26,575 bases of DNA from JAWXBR01 sp034440235. Lineage in GTDB: Bacteria; Bacteroidota; Ignavibacteria; Kapaibacteriales; Kapaibacteriaceae. The position numbers were made by a program, and so were the translations under genes. The stretch spans positions 1 to 26,575 of the forward strand of contig JAWXBR010000030.1 in the NCBI GenBank assembly GCA_034440235.1, given 5' to 3'. The notes under the pieces are model-generated. The model saw nothing but the letters and a program-made list of their open reading frames with translations. It was not told the DNA's origin and ran no database searches. Of the stretch, positions 1 through 7,054 are shown piece after piece; the stretch's first letter is position 1, and every line of letters begins with the position of its first letter.

Positions 1-3000
1 CATCTTCGGAGATGTGATAGCGCCATCGTTAACCTTCGTCGATGTAACTGCATTGTCTGCAATCTTGGCTGTACTTACTGCACTCGTTTGAATTGTTGGA
101 TTTGGATAAGTGCCAGTGAGATCGCCGCCCGCAGCACCTGCTGGGGCAACACCTGCAATCGTAACGTTCGAAGCACTTGTTACGCGACCCGATCCGTCGA
201 TTGTTACTTGACTTACTTGCGTCGACGTACCATATGTACCCGCAGCAACACCCGTTGGTGCAAGTTTCGCAGAAGTAACTGCACCGTTAACAATTTTCGT
301 TGTCGAAACAGCATCAGCATCGAGCTTCGATTCTGTTACTGCACCGTCGATGATCTTTGTCGTAGTTACGGAGTTGTTTGCAAGCTTAGTCGTAGTTACT
401 GAGTTGTCTACAAGTTTTGTTGTTGTTACTGAGTTATCAGCAAGCTTTGTGTTGTCAACCGCACCCACCTTAATTGTTGGGTTTGGATACGTGCCCGTAA
501 GATCACCACCGGCAGCACCCGCTGGTGCAACACCGGCAATCGTGACGTTAGCAGCACTTGTTACGCGGCCCGCGCCGTCGATTGTAACCTGACTTACCTG
601 TGTTGATGTACCATACGTGCCAGCAACAACACCTGTAGGTGAAAGTTTGCCAGATGTAATCGTGTTGTTTGTAATCTTCTCTGCAGTAATAGCACCATCG
701 GCAAGCTTTGGTCCGGTTACCGATTGATCAACGAGCTTAATGGTCGTAACAGAGTTGTCTACGATCTTCGCTGTTGTTACGGAGTTGTCTACGATCTTCG
801 CTGTTGTAACTGAGTTATCGACAATCTTCGTTGTCGTTACTGAGTTGTCAGCAAGTTTCGAGTTGTCAACCACACCCACCTTGATCGTTGGGTTAGGGTA
901 CGTGCCCGTAAGGTCACCACCAGCACCACCGCCTGGAGTAACGCCAGCAATGGTGACGTTAGCCGCGCTTGTTACGCGACCAGCATCGTCTATTGTGACC
1001 TGACTTACTTGTGTTGATGTACCGTACGTACCAGCTACAACACCTGTTGGTGTGAGCTTGCCAGATGTAATGGTGTTGTTCGTAATCTTATTTGCAGTGA
1101 TTGCACCGTCGGCAAGCTTTGCGCCTGTCACAGATGCGTCGACAATCTTCGTTGTCGATACCGAGTTGTCAGCAAGCTTAGAGTTGTCAACGGCACCCAC
1201 TTTGATCGTTGGGTTCGGGTATGTGCCATTTAGATCGCCACCCGCAGCACCGCCAGGTGTAACGCCAGCAATCGTGACATTCGCAGCGCTTGTCATGCGA
1301 CCTGCATTGTCGATCGTAACCTGACTTACCTGTGTTGATGTACCATAGGTACCAGCAACAACACCTGTTGGCGAAAGCTTGCCAGAAGTAATGGTGTTGT
1401 TCGTAATCTTATCGGCAGTGATTGCACCGTCGGCAAGCTTTGCGCTTGTAATAGATGCGTCGACAATCTTCGATGTCGTAACCGAGTTGTCTACGAGCTT
1501 CGTTGTTGTGACGGAGTTGTCTGCAAGTTTTGTGTTGTCGACAGCGCCGACCTTGATCGTTGGGTTCGGGTATGTGCCATTTAGGTCGCCACCTGCTGCT
1601 CCACCTGGAGAAACGCCTGCAATGGTGACGTTAGCCGCGCTTGTAACGCGACCAGCATTGTCGATTGTTACCTGGCTTACTTGTGTCGATGTACCATATG
1701 TACCGGCAACAACACCCGTTGGTGTAAGCTTGCTAGAAGTAATGGTGTTGTTTGTAATCTTATCGGCAGTTACTGCGCCGTCAGCAAGCTTTACGCCTGT
1801 AACCGAAGCGTCAGCAATTTTCGTTGTCGTAACTGAGTTGTCTGCAAGCTTTGCGTTTGTAACAGACGCGTCGACAATTTTCGATGTCGATACAGAGTTG
1901 TCTGCAAGCTTAGAGTTGTCTACAACACCTGGCTTGATTGTTGGGTTCGGGTATGAACCGTTTAGGTCGCCACCAGCTGCTCCTCCTGGCGTAACACCAG
2001 TAATTGGAACGTTCGTAGCGCTTGTTACGCGGCCGGCATTGTCGATAGTCACTTGACTAACGTTTGTCGAGTTGCCATAGGTGCCAACAATTACTCCAGA
2101 AGGCGAAAGCTTCGCAGAAGTAATTGCACCGTCCGCAAGCTTCGCTGTTGTAACAGATGCATCTGTAATTTTTGCAGTTGTTACTGCATTGTCACCAAGT
2201 TTAGAATTGTCAATTGCGCCAGTCTTTACTGTTGGGTTCGGGTAGCTGCCTGTAAGGTCTCCGCCTGCAGCGCCGCCTGGAAGGACACCAGTAATAGGAA
2301 CGTTCGTTGCAGCAGTAACACGTCCGGATGCATCGACCGTTACTTGACTAACATTCGTTGAATTGCCGTAGGTGCCTACAGTTACACCCGTAGCAGAGAG
2401 CTTCGGCGAAGTAACTGCACCGTCAGCAATCTTTGCGGTTGTGACTGCATTGTCAAGAATCTTTGCCGTAGCAACCGATGCGTCACTAAGGTCTGTTGTT
2501 GTAACAGAACCGTCGGCAATCTTCGCACCCGTAACAGAATTGTCTGCAAGCTTCGGGTTTGTAATTGCACCAGGCGCAACCGTTGGGTTTGGATAGGTCC
2601 CAGTTAGATCACCACCAGCACTACCGCCTGGAGGAATTCCGCTGATAGGCACGTTGGTTGCTGAAGTAACTCGTCCGGCTGCATCGATCGTTACCTGACT
2701 AACATTGGTAGCGTTACCGTATGTACCAGCGCCTACACCTGTTGGTGCAAGTTTCGCCGAAGTGACTGCGCCGTCTTCGATTTTGTCTGTTGTTACCGAG
2801 TTTGGAGCAAGCTTTAACGCAGTGATTGCAAAGTCTGCAACCTTGGCTGTATTTATTGTGTTTGCACCGATGAATGGGTTTGGATAGGTACCGATGAGGT
2901 CGCCGCCGGCCGGACCCGATGGTGGTACACTTGAAATAGGAATGCTTTGAACGTTTGTAACACGTCCGGCCGCATCAACCGTAACAAGTATTGTCGTGTT

Positions 3001-4005
3001 CGAACCGCCATACACGCCTGCTGCTGCACCTGTTGGTGCAAGCTTCGCAGATGTAACAGATCCATCGGCAAGCTTTGGAGTTGTTATTGCTCCGTCTGCC
3101 ACCTTGTTCGTTGTAACAGCACCGTCCGCAATTTTGTTCGTCGAGACAGCAAGGTCAGCAAGCTTCGGAGAAGTAACAGCACCATCGGCAAGCTTTGGCG
3201 TTGTGACGTTTGCGTCGAGAATTTTTACTGTTGTTACTGCATCGTTCGCAAGCTTTGGAGTTGTAACAGCATCATCAGCAATTTTAATAGTACTAACAAC
3301 GCCCGGCTTAATAGTCGGGTCTGGGTACGTGCCTGTAAGATCGCCACCTGCATTTCCGCTAATTGGAATCGTAAGGCCTGGAGCAAGTTTTGCTTGCGTC
3401 ACAGATCCGTCGGCCAGAGACACAACAGTGTTCGGACCATTTGGGTTTGCAATTGCGATTGTTCCGTCCGGACTCGTCAGTTCTTTAATGCCATCGTTGT
3501 TCGACGTAACGGTAATGACGTTGCCAACCGTTGTGACAACAGTGCCACCAGCCCCTTGAATCGTAAGGACCCCTTGCGAGCCGTTCAACGACAATACAGC
3601 ACCCGATGCTCCCGGCGCTAATCCGCCCGCTACATTTGCAGCCATTGCATACGGCACTGCTGCCATTTGCAGACGCGGCACAAACGCGGGTTGCCCATCA
3701 AGGGTAATCTCGAGCCAGTACTGGTTGTCGAATGGAAGCAAGAAGGGATTGACTGATCCCAGAATTACGTCGAATACACCATTCGATGTGTTTACCGAAT
3801 GCGTTTCTGTCCAAAGAGAAGACACGCTTCCTTCGGTATCGTACATAGCAAAGTGCACGGTATAAGAACCGTCCGGCAATGCTTCGTTCAGGTTGTCGGT
3901 CAACAAACCTTGGAATGTCATTGTTCGCGGAGTCTGTGCAATGGCAGCCGAAGCTACGAATGCAAAAACGAGAACAAAGGCAAGAATGCGCCTCAAAGAG
4001 ATCAT
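1..4005 (-). CDS. Giant secreted decapeptide/block-repeat surface protein (partial, C-terminus off the left edge)
   Basis: An open frame of 1335 codons runs leftward from 4005 with no stop and leaves the window at base 1. It opens with a signal peptide (MISLRRILAFVLVFAFVASA, cleaved near AIAQ). A conserved N-terminal domain of about 100 residues follows (TFQGLLTDN... LPDGSYTVHFAMYD ... LWTETHSV ... PRLQMAAVPYAMAA), a type I know from FCB-group surface proteins. From about residue 200 it is pure repeat: decapeptides such as K(L/I)(A/V)D(G/N)(A/S)VTT, then PTGVVAGTYG, VSQVTIDxAGRVTSA and GGDLTGTYPNPTI. Ten copies of the TYPNP motif are visible and the intervals between them differ by exact multiples of 30 bp. 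An in-frame ATG at 4017 is an alternative start; 4005 fits the signal peptide better. GGDLTGTYPNP repeats are known from putative adhesins and tail-fibre-like proteins, so a fibrous surface role is inferred. The C-terminal anchor or sorting signal cannot be seen. Confidence 0.85.
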   Translation of the reverse strand, partial: MISLRRILAFVLVFAFVASAAIAQTPRTMTFQGLLTDNLNEALPDGSYTVHFAMYDTEGSVSSLWTETHSVNTSNGVFDVILGSVNPFLLPFDNQYWLEITLDGQPAFVPRLQMAAVPYAMAANVAGGLAPGASGAVLSLNGSQGVLTIQGAGGTVVTTVGNVITVTSNNDGIKELTSPDGTIAIANPNGPNTVVSLADGSVTQAKLAPGLTIPISGNAGGDLTGTYPDPTIKPGVVSTIKIADDAVTTPKLANDAVTTVKILDANVTTPKLADGAVTSPKLADLAVSTNKIADGAVTTNKVADGAITTPKLADGSVTSAKLAPTGAAAGVYGGSNTTILVTVDAAGRVTNVQSIPISSVPPSGPAGGDLIGTYPNPFIGANTINTAKVADFAITALKLAPNSVTTDKIEDGAVTSAKLAPTGVGAGTYGNATNVSQVTIDAAGRVTSATNVPISGIPPGGSAGGDLTGTYPNPTVAPGAITNPKLADNSVTGAKIADGSVTTTDLSDASVATAKILDNAVTTAKIADGAVTSPKLSATGVTVGTYGNSTNVSQVTVDASGRVTAATNVPITGVLPGGAAGGDLTGSYPNPTVKTGAIDNSKLGDNAVTTAKITDASVTTAKLADGAITSAKLSPSGVIVGTYGNSTNVSQVTIDNAGRVTSATNVPITGVTPGGAAGGDLNGSYPNPTIKPGVVDNSKLADNSVSTSKIVDASVTNAKLADNSVTTTKIADASVTGVKLADGAVTADKITNNTITSSKLTPTGVVAGTYGTSTQVSQVTIDNAGRVTSAANVTIAGVSPGGAAGGDLNGTYPNPTIKVGAVDNTKLADNSVTTTKLVDNSVTTSKIVDASITSAKLADGAITADKITNNTITSGKLSPTGVVAGTYGTSTQVSQVTIDNAGRMTSAANVTIAGVTPGGAAGGDLNGTYPNPTIKVGAVDNSKLADNSVSTTKIVDASVTGAKLADGAITANKITNNTITSGKLTPTGVVAGTYGTSTQVSQVTIDDAGRVTSAANVTIAGVTPGGGAGGDLTGTYPNPTIKVGVVDNSKLADNSVTTTKIVDNSVTTAKIVDNSVTTAKIVDNSVTTIKLVDQSVTGPKLADGAITAEKITNNTITSGKLSPTGVVAGTYGTSTQVSQVTIDGAGRVTSAANVTIAGVAPAGAAGGDLTGTYPNPTIKVGAVDNTKLADNSVTTTKLVDNSVTTTKLANNSVTTTKIIDGAVTESKLDADAVSTTKIVNGAVTSAKLAPTGVAAGTYGTSTQVSQVTIDGSGRVTSASNVTIAGVAPAGAAGGDLTGTYPNPTIQTSAVSTAKIADNAVTSTKVNDGAITSPKM
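97..3318 (-). repeat. Nested coding repeat: 10 TYPNP blocks built from 30-bp decapeptide units
   Basis: The second proline codon of each TYPNP/TYPDP motif lies (plus-strand coordinate) at 97, 478, 889, 1210, 1561, 1942, 2233, 2584, 2875 and 3316. The intervals are 381, 411, 321, 351, 381, 291, 351, 291 and 441 bp, all equal to 261 + 30n. The variable part is the number of decapeptides of the form xKLADGAVTT, counted as 9, 4, 6, 4, 7, 6, 5, 8 and 7 from the N-terminal block onward. The constant part (PTG...GTYG...VSQVTID.AGRVTSA...GGDLTGTYPNPTI) keeps its length. The pattern fits expansion and contraction of whole 30-bp units inside a larger duplicated module. Confidence 0.9.
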
Positions 4006-4351
4006 GATACAGCCCATATTGATAGTTGCCCAAGAACCGCGCTTACCCTTATTTAAGCGTCGGGCTACGAAACTAAGGTCTTGTATTCGCTGAGCTATAC
4101 GACATACTACCTATATCACACAGCCCTCAAAACGGCAGTAAGCCTATGTGAGCGCTGATGCTCACCATTTTTAGTATAGTAATACTAATCACTGAAGCCT
4201 GTAAGCCCTTGATACCACAAGCCACAACGTGAGTAGTTGGCACATCGCATGTGTGTGCAGGTGCGACGAAAAACGTTACACACATGAACACTTCGGTTTA
4301 AAAAGCCGAATAAATACGTACCTGCAATCGGGCATATTAAATGGGTTTGTA

Positions 4352-4395
4352 ACGCGTACTTATACGGTATGGCGCTGCGTCGTTACGCGTACTTA
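4352..4395. repeat. 11-bp direct repeat pair, ACGCGTACTTA, 33 bp apart
   Basis: ACGCGTACTTA occurs at 4352-4362 and again at 4385-4395, a start-to-start spacing of 33 bp, close to three helical turns. The second copy runs into the palindromic stretch TACGTACGTA. This geometry would suit a pair of operator sites on one DNA face between two divergent genes, but regulator binding is only an inference. Confidence 0.45.
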
Positions 4396-4515
4396 CGTAC
4401 GTATAATTCTCACGCAACATCGAACGTCACAAGAGCGCTCTCTGACGACTCAATTTCTTGAGTTCTGGCTGATGTGGTAGTTTCAAAAATGTAAGGGTGC
4501 TTGTTAGGGGGCTGC

Positions 4516-4567
4516 GGAAGTTTGAATTACGAACGGCGCGGTAGTTGGAAGTTTGAATTACGAACGG
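4516..4567 (+). repeat. 21-bp perfect direct repeat just before the 4574 gene
   Basis: Two identical 21-base copies lie at 4516-4536 and 4547-4567 (core TTTGAATTACGAACGG), offset by 31 bp. The second ends 6 bases before the chosen ATG at 4574. The first copy supplies a TTTG at 4521-4524, and 23 bp downstream the second carries GAAGTTTG (4548-4555), a near match to the TAnnTTTG box. The pair could therefore form a promoter or operator or be a recent short tandem duplication. Confidence 0.5.
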
Positions 4568-4573
4568 GACACT

Positions 4574-5551
4574 ATGTCATTCAGGATGTTGAAGTCGGCA
4601 CTCATTGTTACTGCATGTCTTGCTACATGTGTAGTTGCATGTACTGTATGTGCATCGGCACAGACGCGTGCCGATAGCATGACCACCACGCAGATTCACG
4701 ATCTGCTGGAGAAGATCGAAATGGACGACGACATCATTTATTATATCCGGCTCACAAGTGGCGACATCCTAACTGGTCCGATCCGCGAAATCTCGAGCGA
4801 CAGCACCGGCACCTCTATCCGCATCTACTGTCAGATAGGCAAGGCACGTGTCTACATCCGCGAGATCGAGTATGTGGGCACCTACGAGGCTGCGTACAGG
4901 CAAAAGAACCGCACGTTCATCATGCCGACGGCAGCGCCTATTGGCAACGACCACTTTATTGGGTTGTGGGAGATTGCGTTCTTGTATGCGGGGGTGGGCA
5001 TTGCGGACGTGGTAAGCATCACGGCCGGACGCACCTTTGTGCCGTCGGTACCTTCAGACCAGCAGGCCTCGGTAGTGAACATCAAGGCAACCGTCTACGA
5101 CGCACCCAACGGATTACTCGAAGAAGGCAAGCAGTATTACGCCGTGGGCGTGAACGGAGCGTGGCTGAACGACGTGAACTTCTTGGGTCACATCTACGGA
5201 GTGGCAACGTTCACCGGACGTCGCACAAGCGTCAGCACCATGCTCTTCGCAAAGATTATGGGCAAAGACATCTACACCATTAATGGTGGCACACTCTTTA
5301 ACAACGTGCAGTTCCCATTCGCAAACGGAGCAATTGGCGTCGGCCTAAGCCTCGACTCGCGCGTGAACCATTTTCACGACGCGCACTTCCTCGCCGAAAT
5401 CTGGTGTGCCGACATCACACGTCCGGCCAGCACCGCCCTCTTCCTCGGCCTCCGCCTAAACAACACCAACCTCTCGTCAGACTTCGGCATCACCGTCGCA
5501 CAGGGTCCGCTCATCCTCCCCTCGGTCGCCTTCTCATGGACGCCCTTCTAA
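4574..5551 (+). CDS. Secreted protein of unknown function, probably outer-membrane barrel-like
   Basis: The gene encodes 325 residues. The N-terminus (MLKSALIVTACLATCVVACT...ASAQ) is a signal peptide. I take the ATG at 4574 because an upstream in-frame TTG at 4553 would lie inside a repeated 21-bp element and only add a charged leader. Mature residues ~25-50 may form a short helix (TTTQIHDLLEKIEMDDDI). Next comes a small beta segment (YYIRLTSGDILTGPIREI ... RVYIREIEYV), which looks like an SH3/Sm-like fold. The remainder has alternating hydrophobic/polar strands and glycines and ends in SWTPF, a terminal aromatic as in many outer-membrane barrels. No known family is recognised with certainty. 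It stands alone, followed by a converging small membrane-protein gene. Confidence 0.75.
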   Translation: MSFRMLKSALIVTACLATCVVACTVCASAQTRADSMTTTQIHDLLEKIEMDDDIIYYIRLTSGDILTGPIREISSDSTGTSIRIYCQIGKARVYIREIEYVGTYEAAYRQKNRTFIMPTAAPIGNDHFIGLWEIAFLYAGVGIADVVSITAGRTFVPSVPSDQQASVVNIKATVYDAPNGLLEEGKQYYAVGVNGAWLNDVNFLGHIYGVATFTGRRTSVSTMLFAKIMGKDIYTINGGTLFNNVQFPFANGAIGVGLSLDSRVNHFHDAHFLAEIWCADITRPASTALFLGLRLNNTNLSSDFGITVAQGPLILPSVAFSWTPF

Positions 5552-5592
5552 ATGGTACGGGGCTTTTAAAGGGGGCTCAGGGCACAATAGGC

Positions 5593-5748
5593 TCAGGGCA
5601 CAGTAGCCTGGGGGGCACCAGAGAAGTACTGCCAGATTACGATTCCAATAAAGACTAGAACGATTATGGCAATAATGATTACCGACGGTTTATTAATGCG
5701 GCGTCGCTCTTGATTTGGCGACTGAATAGCGGGTCCATCAAACGACAT
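5593..5748 (-). CDS. Small single-pass membrane protein, 51 aa
   Basis: This short frame starts with ATG at 5748 and ends with TGA at 5593. A GGAG ribosome-binding sequence lies 7 bases upstream of the ATG. The peptide has a polar, arginine-rich N-terminal part (MSFDGPAIQSPNQERRR), one strongly hydrophobic segment at about residues 23-39 (VIIIAIIVLVFIGIVIW) and a short tail, QYFSGAPQATVP. The positive charges just before the membrane segment predict a cytoplasmic N-terminus. No family is recognised. The clean hydrophobic helix together with a good ribosome-binding site makes it more likely than chance, but expression is unproven. Confidence 0.6.
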   Translation of the reverse strand: MSFDGPAIQSPNQERRRINKPSVIIIAIIVLVFIGIVIWQYFSGAPQATVP

Positions 5749-5863
5749 AACATGTCTCCCAATTATGTACGAACACTGCTCGGAAAGCTACGTCCCGCCA
5801 ATGCCTCCACCGCAAAATAGGTTCCATACACCCTTCGTTCTCGGTGCACTCCCCAAATAATGT

Positions 5864-5871
5864 TATTTTTG
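5864..5871 (+). promoter_or_regulatory. TAnnTTTG promoter -7 box of tRNA-Phe
   Basis: TATTTTTG at 5864-5871 matches the Bacteroidota -7 consensus TAnnTTTG and sits 11 bases before the tRNA 5' end, the expected distance for a short trimmed leader. No clear TTG -33 element was found at 17-23 bp upstream. Confidence 0.45.
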
Positions 5872-5882
5872 CGTCCCTCTCC

Positions 5883-5955
5883 GGTCAGGTAGCTCAGTTG
5901 GTAGAGCAATGGACTGAAAATCCATGTGTCGGGGGTTCAATTCCCTCTCTGACCA
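5883..5955 (+). tRNA. tRNA-Phe (anticodon GAA)
   Basis: The cloverleaf can be folded by eye: acceptor GGTCAGG (5883-5889) with TCTGACC (5948-5954), one G-U pair; D stem GCTC/GAGC around AGTTGGTA; anticodon stem ATGGA/TCCAT with loop CTGAAAA, giving GAA at 5916-5918; variable loop GTGTC; T stem GGGGG/CCCTC with loop TTCAATT. The discriminator is A at 5955 and the 3' CCA is not encoded. A terminator follows at once, so the gene is transcribed alone. Confidence 0.97.
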
Positions 5956-5962
5956 CTCTTAC

Positions 5963-5988
5963 AAGCCCGCATTCGCGGGCTTTTTTTG
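5963..5988 (+). terminator. Rho-independent terminator after tRNA-Phe
   Basis: A perfect 8-bp stem AAGCCCGC/GCGGGCTT encloses the loop ATTC and is followed by a run of T (5981-5987). It lies 8 bases past the tRNA 3' end. Confidence 0.9.
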
Positions 5989-5997
5989 TTTGCCCCT

Positions 5998-6903
5998 TTA
6001 CCCGCCCCCTCCCATGCTCTCTCTATGCCGCTCTAGATAAGGTTGGTTGTGCTCTGACAAGGTTTGGATGCGTTCGTTGCCCGTTACGCCGACCTTTTCA
6101 TAGGCCTGCTGTTCTACGGTGTCGGAGAGGACGATGTGTCCGCGCTCGTCGAATGTAATGAGGTGTCTGTCGAAGAGGGCGTCGTAGGTGGGAGAGAGAA
6201 GGATGCCGTTGTGGACGTCTAGGCGTTCGTCGTTGGTGGACTGGGACCAAGGGACGATGTGCGAGGCGACGAGCGCTTCGAGTTTATCGAAGCCGGTGAC
6301 GGCGCATTGGTATTCCCATCGGTGAATGATGCGCTTGCGATATGCGCCCTGACCAACACGCGATGTAACGAGGCCTTGACGTTCTGTGATCGTGGGTTTT
6401 AAATTATCCCTGGTCCTAGTAATATCAAAAGTCTTAGTATCGTACATGATTGGCACTACTGGAATCTTCACAAGTTGTGCATGTAACGCAATCATTGGCT
6501 GCATGAAAAACTTGATTGCGATGCGTTTGTTTCCCGCGGTGTCGTGCGACTCGAAGTAGTCGGAATCGAATACCTGGAGTTCGTTTACGAAACGTACGTA
6601 GCCCGTGATTTCGAATTCGAAGAGCAAGACGCGCTTGCCATTCAATACATGATTGCGCAGGGCCAGATTACCGCGCACAAACTCCATGTCTCCTGCCTGA
6701 CCCTCACCCGTGTACGAGAACACCGATGGATTGTCCCATCCATCTTCATACCCGTGTTGGTGTCCGCTCTTGCCTGTGAAAATGAAGATGTAAGGCTGGT
6801 CTTTTGAGGGGGCTATTCCGCTCTGCCAATTACCTCCGTACACCGCGTGAATGTCGCGGCGTCTGTTGTAAATCTGTCCCGGTATGAATGGTAATTGAAG
6901 CAC
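5998..6903 (-). CDS. Modification-dependent restriction endonuclease: SRA-like domain + HNH nuclease
   Basis: The 301-residue protein starts at GTG 6903, directly before LQLPFIPGQIYNRRRDIH. Residues ~1-130 match the pattern of the ScoMcrA-type SRA-like domain: GYEDGWD (51-57), FSYTGEGQAGDMEFVRGN (62-79) and an aromatic KRVLLFEF strand. SRA domains flip out and read modified cytosine. The C-terminal part is an HNH_2 nuclease: C200AVTG, ASHIVPWS with H215, HNGILLS with N232, and DALFDRHLI. The combination predicts cleavage of DNA carrying foreign base modification (type IV restriction), acting in the cytoplasm. No methyltransferase lies nearby, which fits a type IV enzyme. It is transcribed toward the tRNA-Phe terminator. 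Which modification it recognises cannot be told from sequence. Confidence 0.85.
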   Translation of the reverse strand: MLQLPFIPGQIYNRRRDIHAVYGGNWQSGIAPSKDQPYIFIFTGKSGHQHGYEDGWDNPSVFSYTGEGQAGDMEFVRGNLALRNHVLNGKRVLLFEFEITGYVRFVNELQVFDSDYFESHDTAGNKRIAIKFFMQPMIALHAQLVKIPVVPIMYDTKTFDITRTRDNLKPTITERQGLVTSRVGQGAYRKRIIHRWEYQCAVTGFDKLEALVASHIVPWSQSTNDERLDVHNGILLSPTYDALFDRHLITFDERGHIVLSDTVEQQAYEKVGVTGNERIQTLSEHNQPYLERHRESMGGGG

Positions 6904-7040
6904 AGTATAGGTGCGAACATACTATCGAAAGTGGTACGTGCCCGCTACCTGGTATGCCTGGAATGCGCTCCGACGCTGGAGCCCAAAGACTAGAGTGTTA
7001 AACGATTGACTAAATCATATGAACAAGGTCTTATAAGCAA

Positions 7041-7048
7041 TAGCTTTG
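7041..7048 (+). promoter_or_regulatory. TAnnTTTG box immediately before the 7055 gene
   Basis: TAGCTTTG at 7041-7048 matches the Bacteroidota -7 consensus and ends 6 bases before the ATG at 7055. If it is used, the transcript would start at or very near the start codon and be essentially leaderless. No matching TTG at 17-23 bp upstream was found, so this may be chance. Confidence 0.3.
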
Positions 7049-7054
7049 CTTCCT

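Larger units (their letters stand above)
4018..4573. other. Divergent intergenic region, no convincing gene
   Basis: These about 555 bases separate the leftward repeat-protein gene from the rightward secreted-protein gene. The short open frames here give low-complexity peptides with no domain, signal peptide or ribosome-binding site, so I do not call a gene. The region holds two pairs of short direct repeats (4352-4395 and 4516-4567), listed separately, and presumably the promoters of both flanking genes. Confidence 0.6.

Noticed and set aside
88..3621. Plus-strand open frames up to 225 codons opposite the repeat gene (e.g. 1379-2056)
   Set aside because: They are antisense shadows of the repetitive minus-strand gene. 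Their repeats mirror its decapeptides, and they lack starts, ribosome-binding sites or signal peptides.
3698..4033. Minus-strand 111-codon frame at the start of the repeat gene
   Set aside because: It is another frame of the same strand; the true frame carries the signal peptide and conserved N-terminal domain.
4229..4480. 83-codon plus-strand frame in the divergent intergenic region
   Set aside because: It has no family, no ribosome-binding site and unlikely composition, and it overlaps the short direct repeats.
5883..5988. tRNA-Phe as attachment site of an integrated island
   Set aside because: No duplicate of the tRNA 3' end and no integrase was seen in the window.
5844..6158. 104-codon plus-strand frame across tRNA-Phe
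   Set aside because: It runs through the tRNA, its terminator and the end of the HNH gene, so it is a chance frame.
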